Assembly (NCBI GenBank): GCA_927911745.1
Contig: CAKMQF010000123.1
Coordinates: 1 to 48,690, forward strand
Source: an uncultured Gemella sp.
Lineage (GTDB): Bacteria; Bacillota; Bacilli; Staphylococcales; Gemellaceae
DNA: 48,690 bases
Direction of reading: 5' to 3'
Within the stretch, counting starts at the first letter, position 1, and each line of letters opens with the position of its first letter. Under the pieces are notes generated by a model that saw only the letters and a list, made by a program, of their open reading frames with translations, made no database searches and was not told the DNA's origin. The position numbers and the translations under genes are program-made. This document shows positions 1 to 9,818 of the stretch, in pieces.

Positions 1-1434
1 ATGGACGTTATTATGTAGGTGTCAATGGACGCATGGGTAAAGACGACTAAGAAACCAGAAGCTGAAAACCAGATTGAGAAAAACAAGGTTGGGTAAAGAA
101 GGAAATACTTGGTATTACTTGAAAATGGAACTGTAGCTCGCAATAAATGGATTGGTAGTACGTACTGGGTTGGAGCTGATGGAAAAATGGCGATCAAGCG
201 CTTGGGTAGACAACGGACGTTACTACGTAGATGTGAACGGAGCATGGGTAAAAGATGCTAAGAAACCAGAAGCACCAAAACCAGTTGAGAAAAAACAAGG
301 TTGGAAAAAGAAGATAACGCATGGTATTACTATGACAACGGTGAAGTAACACGTAATAAATGGATCGGTAGCACATACTGGGTTGGAGCTGATGGGAAAA
401 TGGCGACAAGTGCCTGGGTAGATAACGGACGTTACTACGTTGGTCCAAACGGTGTTTTGGATAAAAACGCTAAGAAACCAGAAAAATCAAAACCAGCAGA
501 GAAGAAACAAGGTTGGAAAAAAGAAGATAATGCTTGGTACTACTATGACAACGGTGAAGTAGCACGAAATAAATGGATTGGTGATACTTACTGGGTAGGA
601 AAAGATGGAAAAATGGTAACAGATAACTGGGTAGACAACGATCGTTTCTACGTAGATAAGTCTGGTAAAAAAGATCCATCAATCAAGAAAAAAGTTATCA
701 TTAATGATGAACTAGGATGGCAAAAGCGTAACGGTGGAAACTGGTATTACTATGAAAAAGATGGTTCATTAGCCCGTAATAAGTGGGTAGGAAACTACTG
801 GCTAGGAGCCGACGGTAAGATGGCTAAGAGTGCGTGGGTAGATAATGGACGTTACTACGTAGATTCTAGTGGTAAATGGGTACCTAACTATGCTAAAGAG
901 GACAAAAACACAGCTGCTTTAAATATGCCTCAATATTACCAAGGTGATTACCGTTGGGCTAATAGAAGATATGGACTTGGAACAATGGCACAAAGTGGAT
1001 GCGTACCGACAGCGTTGGCTATGGCGTTTAGTGGGTTAGGACAAAATGTTCTTCCAACAGCTGTTGCTAATACAATCTACAATAATACTAATGAGATGAA
1101 TGTTGAAGAATTAGGAACGTCGGGTGCGGGTGCTGTTTATGCGATTAATGCTTATGGATACAAACATACAGTACTTACAACTAAAGAACAACTTATCGCA
1201 GCACTTCAAAGCGGTAAACCTGTATTTGCGACTGTAGGAAATGGTATTTTCGCAAGAGGTAGTTTAACTCATGCTATTATCTTAAGTGGATATAGTGATG
1301 GTAAGACTAAAGCAATGGATCCGGACAATGCTTACACTACAGGAAGATGGTATGATATTAGCACTATCTGGAACCAAAGAAGTACAGACCCTTATGATAC
1401 TAATATCGGTGGATCATTTGTAGCTATAGGATAA
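1..1434 (+). CDS. Secreted C39-like cysteine peptidase with cell-wall-binding repeats (5' partial, frameshifted)
   Basis: The 5' end lies outside the window. Joining frames gives at least four tandem aromatic repeats of about 71 codons (pattern GW..WYYY.NG..RNKW.G..YW.G.DGKM...WVDNGRYYV), resembling choline/cell-wall-binding modules, followed by a C39-like papain-fold domain. Candidate catalytic residues are Cys in SGCVPTA, His in THAIILSG and Asp in AMDPDN. The protein is probably exported and wall-attached, cleaving a peptide substrate that cannot be told from sequence. The frame is lost near 303 (five A where the sister repeat has six) and at several points in bases 1-200, for example extra or missing bases near 33 and 192; the frame is clean from 301 to the stop. 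These look like sequencing errors in repeats near the edge, although a decayed gene is possible. It is followed by its own terminator. Confidence 0.75.
87..870 (+). repeat. Tandem 212-213 bp repeats encoding wall-binding modules
   Basis: GGTTGG unit starts recur at 87, 299 and 511, with a more diverged unit from about 715. The 212-base spacing becomes 213 (71 codons) once one missing A per unit is restored. Each unit encodes an aromatic GW/WYYY/WVDNGRYYV module plus a Lys/Pro/Glu linker (KKPE...EKKQ). Such repeats vary in number between strains by recombination. Confidence 0.8.
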
Positions 1435-1441
1435 TGAATAT

Positions 1442-1495
1442 AAAACGATGCAGGAATATTGAATTTAAGAAATCTAATTTCCTGTGTCGTTTTTT
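1442..1495 (+). terminator. Intrinsic terminator after the C39-like gene
   Basis: AAAACGA.GCAGGAAAT-type arm pairs with ATTTCCTG..TCGTTTTTT about 25 bases later, ending in a T run. It begins 8 bases after the stop codon. Confidence 0.75.
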
Positions 1496-1624
1496 GCTGT
1501 ATTTTCTGTTTTTTTGGGCTCTTTATTAAGTTTGAAGTAGGAAAAGAATTGTAACTACGAATTTATTACACAACTTTTTTATCAGCTAGTATATCGATAG
1601 TTTTGTGATAAATTATTGAGAACA

Positions 1625-1800
1625 GGTGTTGTTTCAAAAGTTCGGAGTTTTTAAAAAAGTTTATATTAGAATATATATGCGTGGTTTATTGATATCTAAA
1701 TTTGCTTTATAAAAATTTTATAGATAATCTAATAAATTTTGTGGAGGTGACTTAACGAAAACAATTTCTTTGAAATTAAAATTTTAGAGTCGCAACCTCA
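1625..1800 (+). repeat. Interspersed two-hairpin repeat, copy A
   Basis: The core from GTGGTTTATTGATATCTAAA (1681) onward matches 45997-46112 in the same order and orientation. It has a first imperfect hairpin (1682-1741) and a second hairpin starting GGAGGTGACT (1744) and closing at AGAGTCGCAACCTC (1786-1799). The second hairpin also matches the reverse complement of 9214-9281. Weaker similarity to copy B extends upstream to about 1625. This is the only structure I see in the 460-base gap before leuS apart from the terminator and promoter. Confidence 0.7.
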
Positions 1801-1828
1801 TTATTTTTGCACTAAATTATAACAGTTG

Positions 1829-1857
1829 TTGCTAAAAATCGTTAAAATTGGTATACT
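1829..1857 (+). promoter_or_regulatory. leuS promoter
   Basis: TTGCTA (1829-1834), a 17-base spacer and TATACT (1852-1857). Only about 35 bases separate the expected transcript start from the leuS ATG, so there is no room for a T-box leader and no T-box sequence is seen. Confidence 0.65.
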
Positions 1858-1898
1858 ATAGATTAGAGAACTTGAAAGCGAAGGAGTGTGCTTAAATT

Positions 1899-4328
1899 AT
1901 GGTGTATAACCACAGAGTTATAGAAAAAAAATGGCAAAAATATTGGGATGAAAATAAAACATTCAAAACATTAGATGATCATACAAAAGAGAAATTTTAT
2001 GCATTAGATATGTTCCCTTATCCATCAGGAGCTGGACTACACGTTGGTCACCCAGAAGGGTATACGGCTACTGATATCTTAAGTAGATATAAAAGAGCAA
2101 ATGGGTACAATGTACTTCACCCAATGGGATGGGATGCATTCGGATTACCTGCTGAGCAATATGCGCTAGATACTGGTAATGACCCAAGAGATTTTACTAA
2201 AACTAATATCGACACGTTCCGTCGCCAAATTAAAGAATTAGGATTTTCTTATGATTGGGATCGTGAAGTAAATACAACAGATCCTAACTACTACAAATGG
2301 ACACAATGGATTTTCAAAAAACTTTATGAAAAAGGACTTGCTTATGTTGATGAAGTGCCTGTAAACTGGTGTCCAGCATTAGGAACAGTACTTTCTAATG
2401 AAGAGGTTATCGATGGTAAATCTGAGCGTGGAGGGCACCCTGTAGAGCGTCGTCCTATGCGTCAATGGGTACTAAAAAATTACTGACTACGCTGAAAAAC
2501 TTCTTGCTGATTTAGATATTCTTGATTGGCCAGAAAGTCTTAAAGCTATGCAACGTAACTGGATTGGAAAATCTGTAGGTGCAGAGATTGATTTCAAAAT
2601 TGAAGGAACTGATAAAGCATTCACAGTATTCACTACACGTGCCGACACTGTATTCGGTGTATCTTACTGTGTACTTGCACCTGAACACAAACTTGTTGAA
2701 GAAATTGTTACAGAAGGACAAAAAGCGGCTGTTGAGGAGTACCTTGACATCGTTAAACGTAAGTCTGACCTTGAAAGAACAGACCTTAACAAAGATAAAA
2801 CAGGAGTATTCACAGGAGCTTACGCGATTAACCCTGTAAATGGTGAAAAAGTAGAACTTTGGATTGCAGACTACGTTCTTGCAAGCTACGGAACTGGAGC
2901 TGTTATGGCTGTTCCTGCGCACGATGAGCGTGACTATGAATTTGCGACTAAGTTTAATTTGCCAATCAAAGCTGTTGTCGAAGATAATGGAGAAGTTGTT
3001 GTACCATTCTACGGTGATGGTAAACACATCAACTCTGATTTCATCAACGGATTAAACAACGAAGAAGCTATCGCAAAAGTTATTGAATTCTTAGAAGAAA
3101 ATAAAGTTGGACGTAGTAAAGTTACATATAAACTACGTGACTGGTTATTCTCAAGACAACGTTACTGGGGAGAACCAATTCCAATTATCCATTGGGAAGA
3201 TGGTACTATGACTACTGTACCTGATAGTGAACTTCCACTATTACTTCCAGAAACTGACAACATTAAACCATCAGGAACAGGAGAATCTCCACTTGCGAAT
3301 ATCGAAGAGTGGCTAAATGTAGTAGATCCTGAAACTGGTAAAAAAGGTAAACGTGAAACTAACACAATGCCACAATGGGCTGGTTCTTGTTGGTACTACC
3401 TACGTTACATCGATCCACACAATGACGAAATGTTCGCAGATCCAGAGAAATTAAAATACTGGTTACCTGTAGATGTTTATATCGGTGGAGCAGAACACGC
3501 AGTACTTCACTTACTATATGCTCGTTTCTGGCACAAAGTACTTTATGATTTAGGTCTAGTTCCGACTCGTGAGCCATTCCAAAAACTATTCAACCAAGGT
3601 ATGATTCTTGCTGAAGGTAAAGATGGTCGTCCGGAAAAAATGTCTAAGTCTAAAGGTAATGTAGTTAACCCAGATGATATTATCGTATCTCATGGTGCTG
3701 ATACATTACGTGTGTATGAAATGTTCATGGGACCATTAGATGCGTCTATCGCATGGAGTGAAAATGGTCTAGACGGATCACGTCGTTTCTTAGATAGAGT
3801 ATATCGTCTATTCGTAGATGAAGAAACTGGTAAAGTAAATGATAAAGTTCAAGATAAAGACAATGCAGAATTAGAAGTAAGCTACAACTACACTGTTAAG
3901 AAAGTATCAGAAGATATTGAAATTCTTGGATTTAACACAGCTATTTCACAACTTATGGTATTTGTAAATGACTGTTACAAAGCTGAATACATCCCTCGTA
4001 AATATGCGTTAGGATTTATCCAACTTCTTGCACCATTGCACCTCACCTTGCTGAAGAAATGTGGGAAGTCTATGGTAACACTGAGTCAATCTCATACGTA
4101 CCATGGCCAACATTTGACGAAAGTAAACTTGTAAGTGACACTGTAGAAATCGTAGTTCAACTTATGGGTAAAGTTAAAGCTAAATTAGATGTTAAGAAAG
4201 ATTTAACACCAGCTGAATTAGAGCAAATCGTTCTAGCTAATGAAGAAGTGAAAGAATTAATCGAAGGAAAACAAGTTATGAAAGTAATCGTTGTTCCTGG
4301 AAGATTAGTTAATATCGTAGCTAAATAA
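1899..4328 (+). CDS. leuS: Leucyl-tRNA synthetase (two apparent frameshifts)
   Basis: Class Ia synthetase that charges tRNA-Leu in the cytoplasm. The HIGH motif appears as HVGH at residues 48-51, the CP1 editing insert carries a [15 protein letters not shown] signature, and KMSKS is present in [10 protein letters not shown]. Restored length is about 809 residues, normal for bacterial LeuRS. The start is ATG at 1899 with AAGGAG 13 bases upstream. The reading frame is broken twice: near 2478 a run of six A should be five, giving a false stop after QWVLK, and near 4033 one A is missing in the codons for [13 protein letters not shown]. The two shifts compensate and conserved sequence continues across both, and the gene is essential, so sequencing error is the likeliest reason. 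khpA follows after 10 bases. Confidence 0.95.
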
Positions 4329-4338
4329 GGAGAGAGAC

Positions 4339-4563
4339 ATGGAAGAATTAATTTATAGTATTGTTAGCGAAATTGTTGAGCATAAAGATGAAATCAAAAT
4401 CGAAAAATTCGTTAAAAATGCACGTGAACACTACATTTTAACAGTACACCCAGAAGATTGTGGGCGTATTATAGGGAAAAAAGGTACAGTGATTAACGCA
4501 ATCCGTACTGTATTAAATTCAACAACATTTAGTAAAAAAGTTTACTTAGATTTAGTAGAATAA
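4339..4563 (+). CDS. khpA: KH-domain RNA-binding protein KhpA (YlqC family)
   Basis: A 74-residue protein that is a single KH domain, with the GxxG loop in GRIIGKKGTVI near residue 48. The KhpA/YlqC family binds RNA, usually with KhpB (EloR/Jag), and influences cell elongation and small RNA activity in related cocci. It lies 10 bases after leuS with its own GGAGAG ribosome site, so it is probably co-transcribed. A terminator follows. In many Firmicutes khpA sits by rpsP and rimM; the leuS neighbour here is less usual. Confidence 0.88.
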   Translation: MEELIYSIVSEIVEHKDEIKIEKFVKNAREHYILTVHPEDCGRIIGKKGTVINAIRTVLNSTTFSKKVYLDLVE

Positions 4564-4580
4564 TAAGATAAATGTTTCGA

Positions 4581-4618
4581 TAGGAGTCTGAAAGATATTT
4601 TTCAGATTCCTATTTTTT
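4581..4618 (+). terminator. Terminator of leuS-khpA
   Basis: TAGGAGTCTGAAA pairs with TTTCAGATTCCTA around a short loop, followed by TTTTTT. It starts 17 bases after the khpA stop. Confidence 0.85.
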
Positions 4619-4740
4619 GATAATTAAAAAATTATAGACATAGAAAATTTTGTGATATATGATTTTCTAGAGAGTAGAGAAATGAGACATAATTGTTAAT
4701 TTTGTGTATAATATTATTAGTGTTAATTTAGGAGGCCTTT

Positions 4741-5443
4741 ATGCGAGAAATAGTTGATGGATATTTAATTAATGATGACAATATAAAAATAGCATTCACT
4801 AATAGGAATGTTGATGCAAAGAGCAGTGATGATATGAAAAATTTCTCTGCTAAATATGGATTTAATCATGATAACATAGTTTATAATACTCAGGTTCATG
4901 GGGCTGATGTTCGTGTTGTTGAATCTGGAGATGATGTTGCTGAAAATGGGAAAGAAGCGGATGGTTTAATTACCAGTTTACAGACGACTCCGTTATTGAT
5001 TTTTACAGCGGACTGTGTGCCTGTAGTTTTCTATGATAAAAAGCAAGGTGTAGTAGCCTTAGCTCATGCAGGATGGCGTGGAACATATGGGAATATTGCC
5101 GGGGAAATGGTAAATATTATGATAAATAAATATAATTGTAAGGTAGAAGATATTAAGACTATTATAGGTCCATCGGTTAGTGTGGATAATTACGAAGTTT
5201 CTTATGATCTTATCGAGAAATTCGCTGTTTTAGAGGTTCAAGATTATTATAAAGAAGTTGCAGGCAAATATTATTTAGATTTATGGAAATTGAATAAAGA
5301 ATTATTGAAAAAAATGTGGTATACTAGAAGATAACATTAAAATTATTGATTTCTGTACGGTAAGAGATAATGATAAATTCTTCTCATATAGGTTGGATAA
5401 TGCTACTCCAAAGCGTATTGGAACAATAATTCAATTAGATTAA
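4741..5443 (+). CDS. pgeF: Multicopper polyphenol oxidase/laccase-domain protein, YlmD/PgeF family (frameshifted)
   Basis: This is the YfiH/YlmD family, a zinc-binding fold with purine-nucleoside phosphorylase/adenosine deaminase activity; in E. coli the homologue acts as a peptidoglycan-editing factor. The metal-binding signatures are visible: VHGAD, TADCVPV and AHAGWRGT. The start ATG at 4741 follows GGAGGC. An extra A in a seven-A run at about 5312 causes a false stop at 5334; removing it restores the C-terminal part (NIKIIDFCTVRDND...RIGTIIQLD) ending at 5443, about 234 residues in all. In Bacillus ylmD sits by the division-linked ylm genes; here the next gene is an unrelated SseB-like protein. 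Confidence 0.85.
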
Positions 5444-5469
5444 ATTCACATAGAATAGAGGAAACAGTA

Positions 5470-6003
5470 TTGGAAAAAGATATTAAATTAGTAGAACAAG
5501 TAGCTACATTTAAAAGATTGCCGAAAAGTGATAGTAGATGGCGTGTAGCATTTTATTATATAGCGAAAGAATTCTGGGATTTAGAAGAGGTTTTTGTGAT
5601 AATCGATAAAGCACTTTATGAAGAACAAGGTCTTAAAATTCCTGTTTTTCGAGAGTATAAAGAAGCGGAAGGATTCCAGATTTTTTCTAGTCATATCAAA
5701 GCGAAGGAATTCGTAGAAAAGCAAGGTGATTTATTCGTTACGGCGAGTGGAGAAAAACTTATCGGTAGAATTCGTCAAGGTGCGTTTAGAGAGGTTTTCG
5801 TTCCATTTTTCGCTGAACAAAACTTCAACTATTTACTAAATGAAGATGAGGCTTTATTTGCGGATACTTTTAAACGACTTCTTGCGGTTATGGAAGCAAG
5901 TGAGAACTATATTGTGGATCAAGAACAAGAGGATATGCTTAAAGCAGGCGATGTTCAAGGATTCTTCGCAGATATTTGTAAAAAATATATAGTATTAGTA
6001 TAA
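5470..6003 (+). CDS. SseB-like N-terminal-domain protein (uncharacterised)
   Basis: A 177-residue soluble protein. Residues about 10-90 (VAFYYIAKEFWDLEEVFVII, then KIPVF...GFQIFSSHIKAKEF) resemble the SseB N-terminal domain found in many Firmicute proteins of unknown role, in which a strand is followed by an FTS-type turn and a helix. The start is TTG at 5470, preferred because GAGGAAA lies just upstream and no in-frame ATG precedes the conserved region. It begins 26 bases after the restored pgeF stop, suggesting co-transcription, and is followed by a long terminator. The family call is from pattern resemblance only. Confidence 0.5.
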   Translation: MEKDIKLVEQVATFKRLPKSDSRWRVAFYYIAKEFWDLEEVFVIIDKALYEEQGLKIPVFREYKEAEGFQIFSSHIKAKEFVEKQGDLFVTASGEKLIGRIRQGAFREVFVPFFAEQNFNYLLNEDEALFADTFKRLLAVMEASENYIVDQEQEDMLKAGDVQGFFADICKKYIVLV

Positions 6004-6010
6004 AAATAAA

Positions 6011-6073
6011 CATCAAGCGTAATTAATTCATGTTTGAACTTCAAGCACGGATTAATTACGTTTGAGTTTTTTT
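6011..6073 (+). terminator. Terminator after the SseB-like gene
   Basis: CAAGCGTAATTAATTC pairs with GATTAATTACGTTTG across a roughly 20-base loop, followed by seven T. Confidence 0.8.
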
Positions 6074-6173
6074 ATTTAGGTTTCATTAGGTTACAAATGT
6101 TGCATAGTTCTTATTTTTTTCATATAATTTATATATAGAATAATAAATAAAATTCAATATAGGGAGGTAAATC

Positions 6174-6590
6174 ATGAGTAAGATAAAGTATAGAAAATTA
6201 TATTTTTTATTTATGATATTAGAAATTTTATTATTGATAATGATTTCGGGATGGTATTATTTTGCGGAAAGAAAAATGGGGATGATAAGACATATATTAT
6301 TCAGGAATGTTTATAAATTCCCAAAATACTTTACTGATATAAATATAAAAGTAATAATAGCTTGTCTCATTGTATTTTTAGTTATTCAGCTGGTATTATT
6401 TATCAGAACGAGAAGATTTTTATTTAGTTTTATATTGAACATAGTATTTGTAATCTCTTCGGTATATTTTATTATCAATTACAATGCGGATAAAATTTTT
6501 ATATACTATTATTTAATAATATTTTGTGGACTATTCAACTTAACAAGATTTTTACAGTTTCTTACTTTAAATCACCAAGTAGGAAATTAG
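6174..6590 (+). CDS. Small multi-pass membrane protein, unknown function
   Basis: 138 residues with about four hydrophobic helices: residues about 10-28 (FLFMILEILLLIMISGWYYF), 60-75 (VIIACLIVFLVIQLVLFI), 82-101 (FSFILNIVFVISSVYFII) and 106-125. Basic residues flank the segments and there is no catalytic motif. AGGGAGG at 6161-6167 sets the ATG start. It lies between a terminator and the htrA promoter, so it is probably monocistronic. I recognise no family. Confidence 0.65.
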   Translation: MSKIKYRKLYFLFMILEILLLIMISGWYYFAERKMGMIRHILFRNVYKFPKYFTDINIKVIIACLIVFLVIQLVLFIRTRRFLFSFILNIVFVISSVYFIINYNADKIFIYYYLIIFCGLFNLTRFLQFLTLNHQVGN

Positions 6591-6625
6591 TATAAAAAAT
6601 TAATCGTAAAAAAATATTAAGTACA

Positions 6626-6670
6626 TTTAAACTTTTCTTTAAACTTCGTTTAAGTTGCTACTGATATTAT
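6626..6670 (+). promoter_or_regulatory. CiaR-like direct repeat and htrA promoter
   Basis: TTTAAA (6638-6643), five bases, TTTAAG (6649-6654), then exactly ten bases and a TATTAT -10 box (6665-6670). The streptococcal CiaR site is TTTAAG-N5-TTTAAG placed ten bases before the -10 box. A third imperfect half-site, TTTAAA, lies at 6626-6631. In pneumococcus htrA is a classic CiaR target, so both the motif and the target gene agree. Confidence 0.6.
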
Positions 6671-6735
6671 AAAAATGTAAGTAAAAAACGTTTAAACTTA
6701 AAATAATATAAATAAGGATTAAAAGGAGGATTCTT

Positions 6736-8075
6736 ATGGAAAATAGAAATAACAACCAACATAATAGAGAATTTAACAATCAAGGAAATTATAATGAACA
6801 AAATGATTATCCAAATTATGATAATGTGGAAAATTCTCAATATAATAACTATGAAAATTATCAAGAGATGAACAATACACAAGTACCTGTTCAGCAGAAA
6901 AATAACTACGGGAAATTATTCCTAACTGTTTTTGCAGCGTTTGCCCTAGGTGCTACTAGTGTTTTTGGAGCACAAGCAGTAATGGGAACTGGTAAGGCTC
7001 TGAATTCTTCGGTAACAGCGACAAAAGAAGATAAAGATAATGAACAAATCACAGTAAATGCAATTTCAAAAGCGAAAGATGCAGTAGTATCAATTGTAAA
7101 TTACCAAAGTAACTCAAATAACAGCTTAGAGTCTATCTTAGGAGGTTCTAGTAGAACTGGTAATGATTCAGGTGAACTAAAAGCTGCTTCAAGTGGTAGT
7201 GGAGTAATCTACAAAAAAGTTGGAAATACAGCTTATGTACGTTACTAATAATCACGTTGTTAATGGAGCTAAGAAGTTATCTGTTATTTTAAGTGATGGG
7301 ACTAATGTAAATGCAGAAGTTGTTGGAACTGATGTTTGGACAGACCTTGCAGTTTTAAAAATTAGTGGTGATAATGTAACTACAACTATGGATTTTGCGG
7401 ATAGTGATAAAATCGCAGTTGGTGAAACAGCGTTTGCTATCGGATCACCTTTAGATGTTAATCTTTCTAATACTGTTACAAAAGGTATCGTATCGGCTGT
7501 AAATAGACAAATTCCTATGGACGTTGATGGAGATGGTAAAAATGACTGGAACCAAACTGTAATCCAAACTGATGCAGCTATTAACCCGGGTAACAGTGGA
7601 GGTGCACTAATCAATAGCGAAGGTAAACTTATCGGTATTAACGAATCTAAGATTGCCAAAGCAACAGCAAACGTAAGTGCTGAGGGAATTGGATTTGGTA
7701 TTCCTTCAAATGAAGTAAAACTTATCACTGAACAATTAGAACAATCAGGTAGAGTGATTAGACCTGCATTAGGGGTGCAATTAGTATCAGTTAATACAGT
7801 AGATAGTGATACTGTAAAATCTCAATTAAAATATGAAGGTAAACAAGGTGTAGTGATTCGTTATGTTGAGAATGGAACTCCAGCTGCGCAAGCAGGATTA
7901 GAAAAATATGATATCATTACAAAATTAAATGGTGAAGAAGTAAAAGATGTTGCTGCAGTTAGAAAATACTTATTTGAGAAATCAAAAAATTGGTGATACT
8001 GTAAAAGTAACTTATTACAGAGATGGTAAAGAAAAAACAACAAATGTAGTTGTTCAGTCATTAAATACAAGATAG
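6736..8075 (+). CDS. htrA: HtrA/DegP-type membrane-anchored serine protease (two apparent frameshifts)
   Basis: Surface protein-quality-control protease. It has an Asn/Gln-rich cytoplasmic tail (residues 1-50), one membrane helix (about 58-80), a trypsin-like domain with His in TNNHVV, Asp in TDLAVLKI and Ser in NPGNSGGAL, then one PDZ domain (IRYVENGTPAAQAGL...DIITKLNGEEV). The start ATG follows AAAGGAGGA. The frame is broken near 7233 by an extra C (TATGTAcGTTACT) and near 7989 by an extra A in a six-A run. Both interrupt otherwise intact conserved sequence, so error is likelier than decay; restored length is about 446 residues. Expression is probably controlled by the CiaR-like site upstream. 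Confidence 0.93.
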
Positions 8076-8080
8076 AATAT

Positions 8081-8126
8081 GGGTGACTTAGGATGAATTT
8101 GCATCCTAAGTTCCCTTTCGTTTTTG
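8081..8126 (+). terminator. htrA terminator
   Basis: ACTTAGGATG and CATCCTAAGT form a perfect 10-bp stem, extended outward by GGG/CCC, and followed by a T-rich tract. Confidence 0.85.
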
Positions 8127-8266
8127 TTCGTAAAATGTTCGAAAAAGAATAATGAATAGCATAGTCATGTTGCGGGAAAAACGTAATATCAATATTCGAT
8201 ATCAGAGATATTAAAGAGAGCTGAATTGAAAATGTTATTTATGTAGTTTGAAAATAAGGAAAAAAT

Positions 8267-8295
8267 TTGCCAAATTGATGAAAATATGTTATTAT
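8267..8295 (+). promoter_or_regulatory. galU promoter
   Basis: TTGCCA (8267-8272), 17 bases, TATTAT (8290-8295). The rest of the gap between htrA and galU has only a small AATATC/GATATT inverted repeat near 8188-8212. Confidence 0.6.
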
Positions 8296-8333
8296 AAGTT
8301 TGTTAAATTTTAGAAAAGAATATAGGTGAATAC

Positions 8334-9209
8334 ATGAAAAAAGTAAGAAAAGCGATTATTCCGGCTGCAGGATATGGTACACGTTTCCTTCCTGCGACTA
8401 AAGCATTACCTAAGGAGATGCTGCCAATTATCGATACTCCTACAATTCAATACATAGTAGAAGAAGCGGTGAAAGCTGGAATCGAAGATATAATTATTGT
8501 AACTGGTAAACAAAAAAGAGCTATTGAAGACCACTTCGATAGAAATGTTGAATTAGAAGTTGAGTTAGAAAACAAAGGTAAGTTAGCGATGTTAGAAAAA
8601 GTTAAGTACCCAACACAACTTGCCAATATTCATTACGTACGTCAAAAAGAAATGGCAGGACTAGGGGACGCGATTTTAACTGCTCGTAGTTTCATAGGAG
8701 ATGAGCCATTTGCAGTATTACTGGGTGATGACGTTGTAATCAATGATGAATACCCTGCGATCAAACAACTTATTGATAAAGCAGAAGAAACAGGATGTTC
8801 TGTAATTGGTGTTCAAACAGTTCCAGAAGATCAAACTCATAGATACGGTGTTATTGCGCCTAAAAGTCAAGATGGACATTTATATGAAGTTGAGAAGTTC
8901 GTAGAAAAACCAGCTCCTGGAACAGCACCATCTAACCAAGCGATTATGGGAAGATACGTTCTTAACCCAGGAATTTTCAAACACTTAGCTAAAAAACAAG
9001 TAGGTGTTGGTGGAGAAGTTCAATTAACAGACGCTATCCAAATGTTAAATGAGGAAGAAAATGTTTATGCATATGACTTCCAAGGTAAACGTTATGATGT
9101 AGGAGAAACAATTGGATTTGTTAAAACTACTATCGACTTCGCACTTAAATCTGATCTAAAAGATGAATTAGTGCCATACTTAAAAGCTAAATTAGCAGAA
9201 TTAGAATAA
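8334..9209 (+). CDS. galU: UTP--glucose-1-phosphate uridylyltransferase
   Basis: Makes UDP-glucose from UTP and glucose-1-phosphate for glycolipid, teichoic acid and capsule precursors. It has the nucleotidyltransferase signature [22 protein letters not shown] trimmed here to [17 protein letters not shown] at residues about 13-30, then LLGDDVV, EKPAPG and GEVQLTDAI motifs. The length of 291 residues is standard. The ATG follows AGGTGA. It stands alone between its own promoter and a repeat-derived terminator. Confidence 0.96.
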   Translation: MKKVRKAIIPAAGYGTRFLPATKALPKEMLPIIDTPTIQYIVEEAVKAGIEDIIIVTGKQKRAIEDHFDRNVELEVELENKGKLAMLEKVKYPTQLANIHYVRQKEMAGLGDAILTARSFIGDEPFAVLLGDDVVINDEYPAIKQLIDKAEETGCSVIGVQTVPEDQTHRYGVIAPKSQDGHLYEVEKFVEKPAPGTAPSNQAIMGRYVLNPGIFKHLAKKQVGVGGEVQLTDAIQMLNEEENVYAYDFQGKRYDVGETIGFVKTTIDFALKSDLKDELVPYLKAKLAELE

Positions 9210-9213
9210 GATT

Positions 9214-9281
9214 AAAGCGGGAGTGACTCAAAAATCGTGATTTCGAAGAAATCGATTTTGTCGAGTTACCCCCGCTTTTTT
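9214..9281 (+). terminator. galU terminator formed by interspersed repeat copy C
   Basis: AAAGCGGG pairs with CCCGCTTT around a long near-palindromic inner arm, with a T6 tail. The inner part (9221-9270) is, on the opposite strand, nearly identical to the second hairpin of the repeat at 46065-46112. This copy lacks the first hairpin of the element. Confidence 0.8.
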
Positions 9282-9304
9282 AAAAAATTGAGGCAGGTAT
9301 AATT

Positions 9305-9775
9305 ATGATTGTTAATCACATTGGAGTTTATGGAATATGTATAAGAAATAATAAGCTTTTATGTATCCAAAAAGAGAGAGGCCCTTATAAAAATAGATTT
9401 GATTTACCTGGGGGTAGTCAAAAAGAAAATGAGGGACTGACAGAAACCTTAGTTCGAGAATTCAGAGAAGAAACGGGGTATGAAATAGAAAACTATGTGA
9501 ACTGCAGGGTTTATGATGCCTTTGTAGAAGAATCTAATCGAACAGTACATCATATTATGATATTTTATGACGTTGATATTAATCTCGAACAGCAAGATAC
9601 GATTTCAGAAAAGTTGGAAGACGAACTAAATGATTCTAGTGGAATATATTGGATTGACTTGGAAGAATTAGATATAAAGAATTCCTCACCATTAATCTTG
9701 AAATTAAAACAGGAATTAAGTGATGAGAAAGGTGCATTAGAGAAAGTAGTATATAAAAATTGGGAGATATTATAA
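9305..9775 (+). CDS. Nudix hydrolase
   Basis: 156 residues. A full Nudix box is visible (GX5EX7REUXEEXGU): GGSQKENEGLTETLV followed by REFREETGYE at residues about 36-60, with the magnesium-binding glutamates intact. The family hydrolyses nucleoside diphosphates linked to another group; the substrate cannot be told here. ATG at 9305 follows GAGGCAGG. It is a single gene between the galU terminator and a shared convergent terminator. Confidence 0.88.
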   Translation: MIVNHIGVYGICIRNNKLLCIQKERGPYKNRFDLPGGSQKENEGLTETLVREFREETGYEIENYVNCRVYDAFVEESNRTVHHIMIFYDVDINLEQQDTISEKLEDELNDSSGIYWIDLEELDIKNSSPLILKLKQELSDEKGALEKVVYKNWEIL

Positions 9776-9818
9776 AAAAACTTATCCATGAAAAAAATAT
9801 GGATAAGTTCTTTTTTTA
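9776..9818. terminator. Bidirectional terminator between Nudix and rhodanese genes
   Basis: AACTTATCCAT and ATGGATAAGTT form an 11-bp stem with A-rich and T-rich flanks, so it can serve both convergent genes. A near copy occurs at 11575-11615. Confidence 0.85.

Noticed and set aside
1500..1898. T-box leader for leuS
   Set aside because: No T-box sequence or specifier stem is seen, and a good promoter lies only about 40 bases before the start codon. The region is explained by the interspersed repeat.
2512..3027. Long minus-strand frame inside leuS
   Set aside because: It lies wholly antisense to conserved LeuRS sequence, has no ribosome site and gives a low-complexity product.
7252..7728. 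Minus-strand frame inside htrA
   Set aside because: It is antisense to the catalytic domain and has no recognisable motif.
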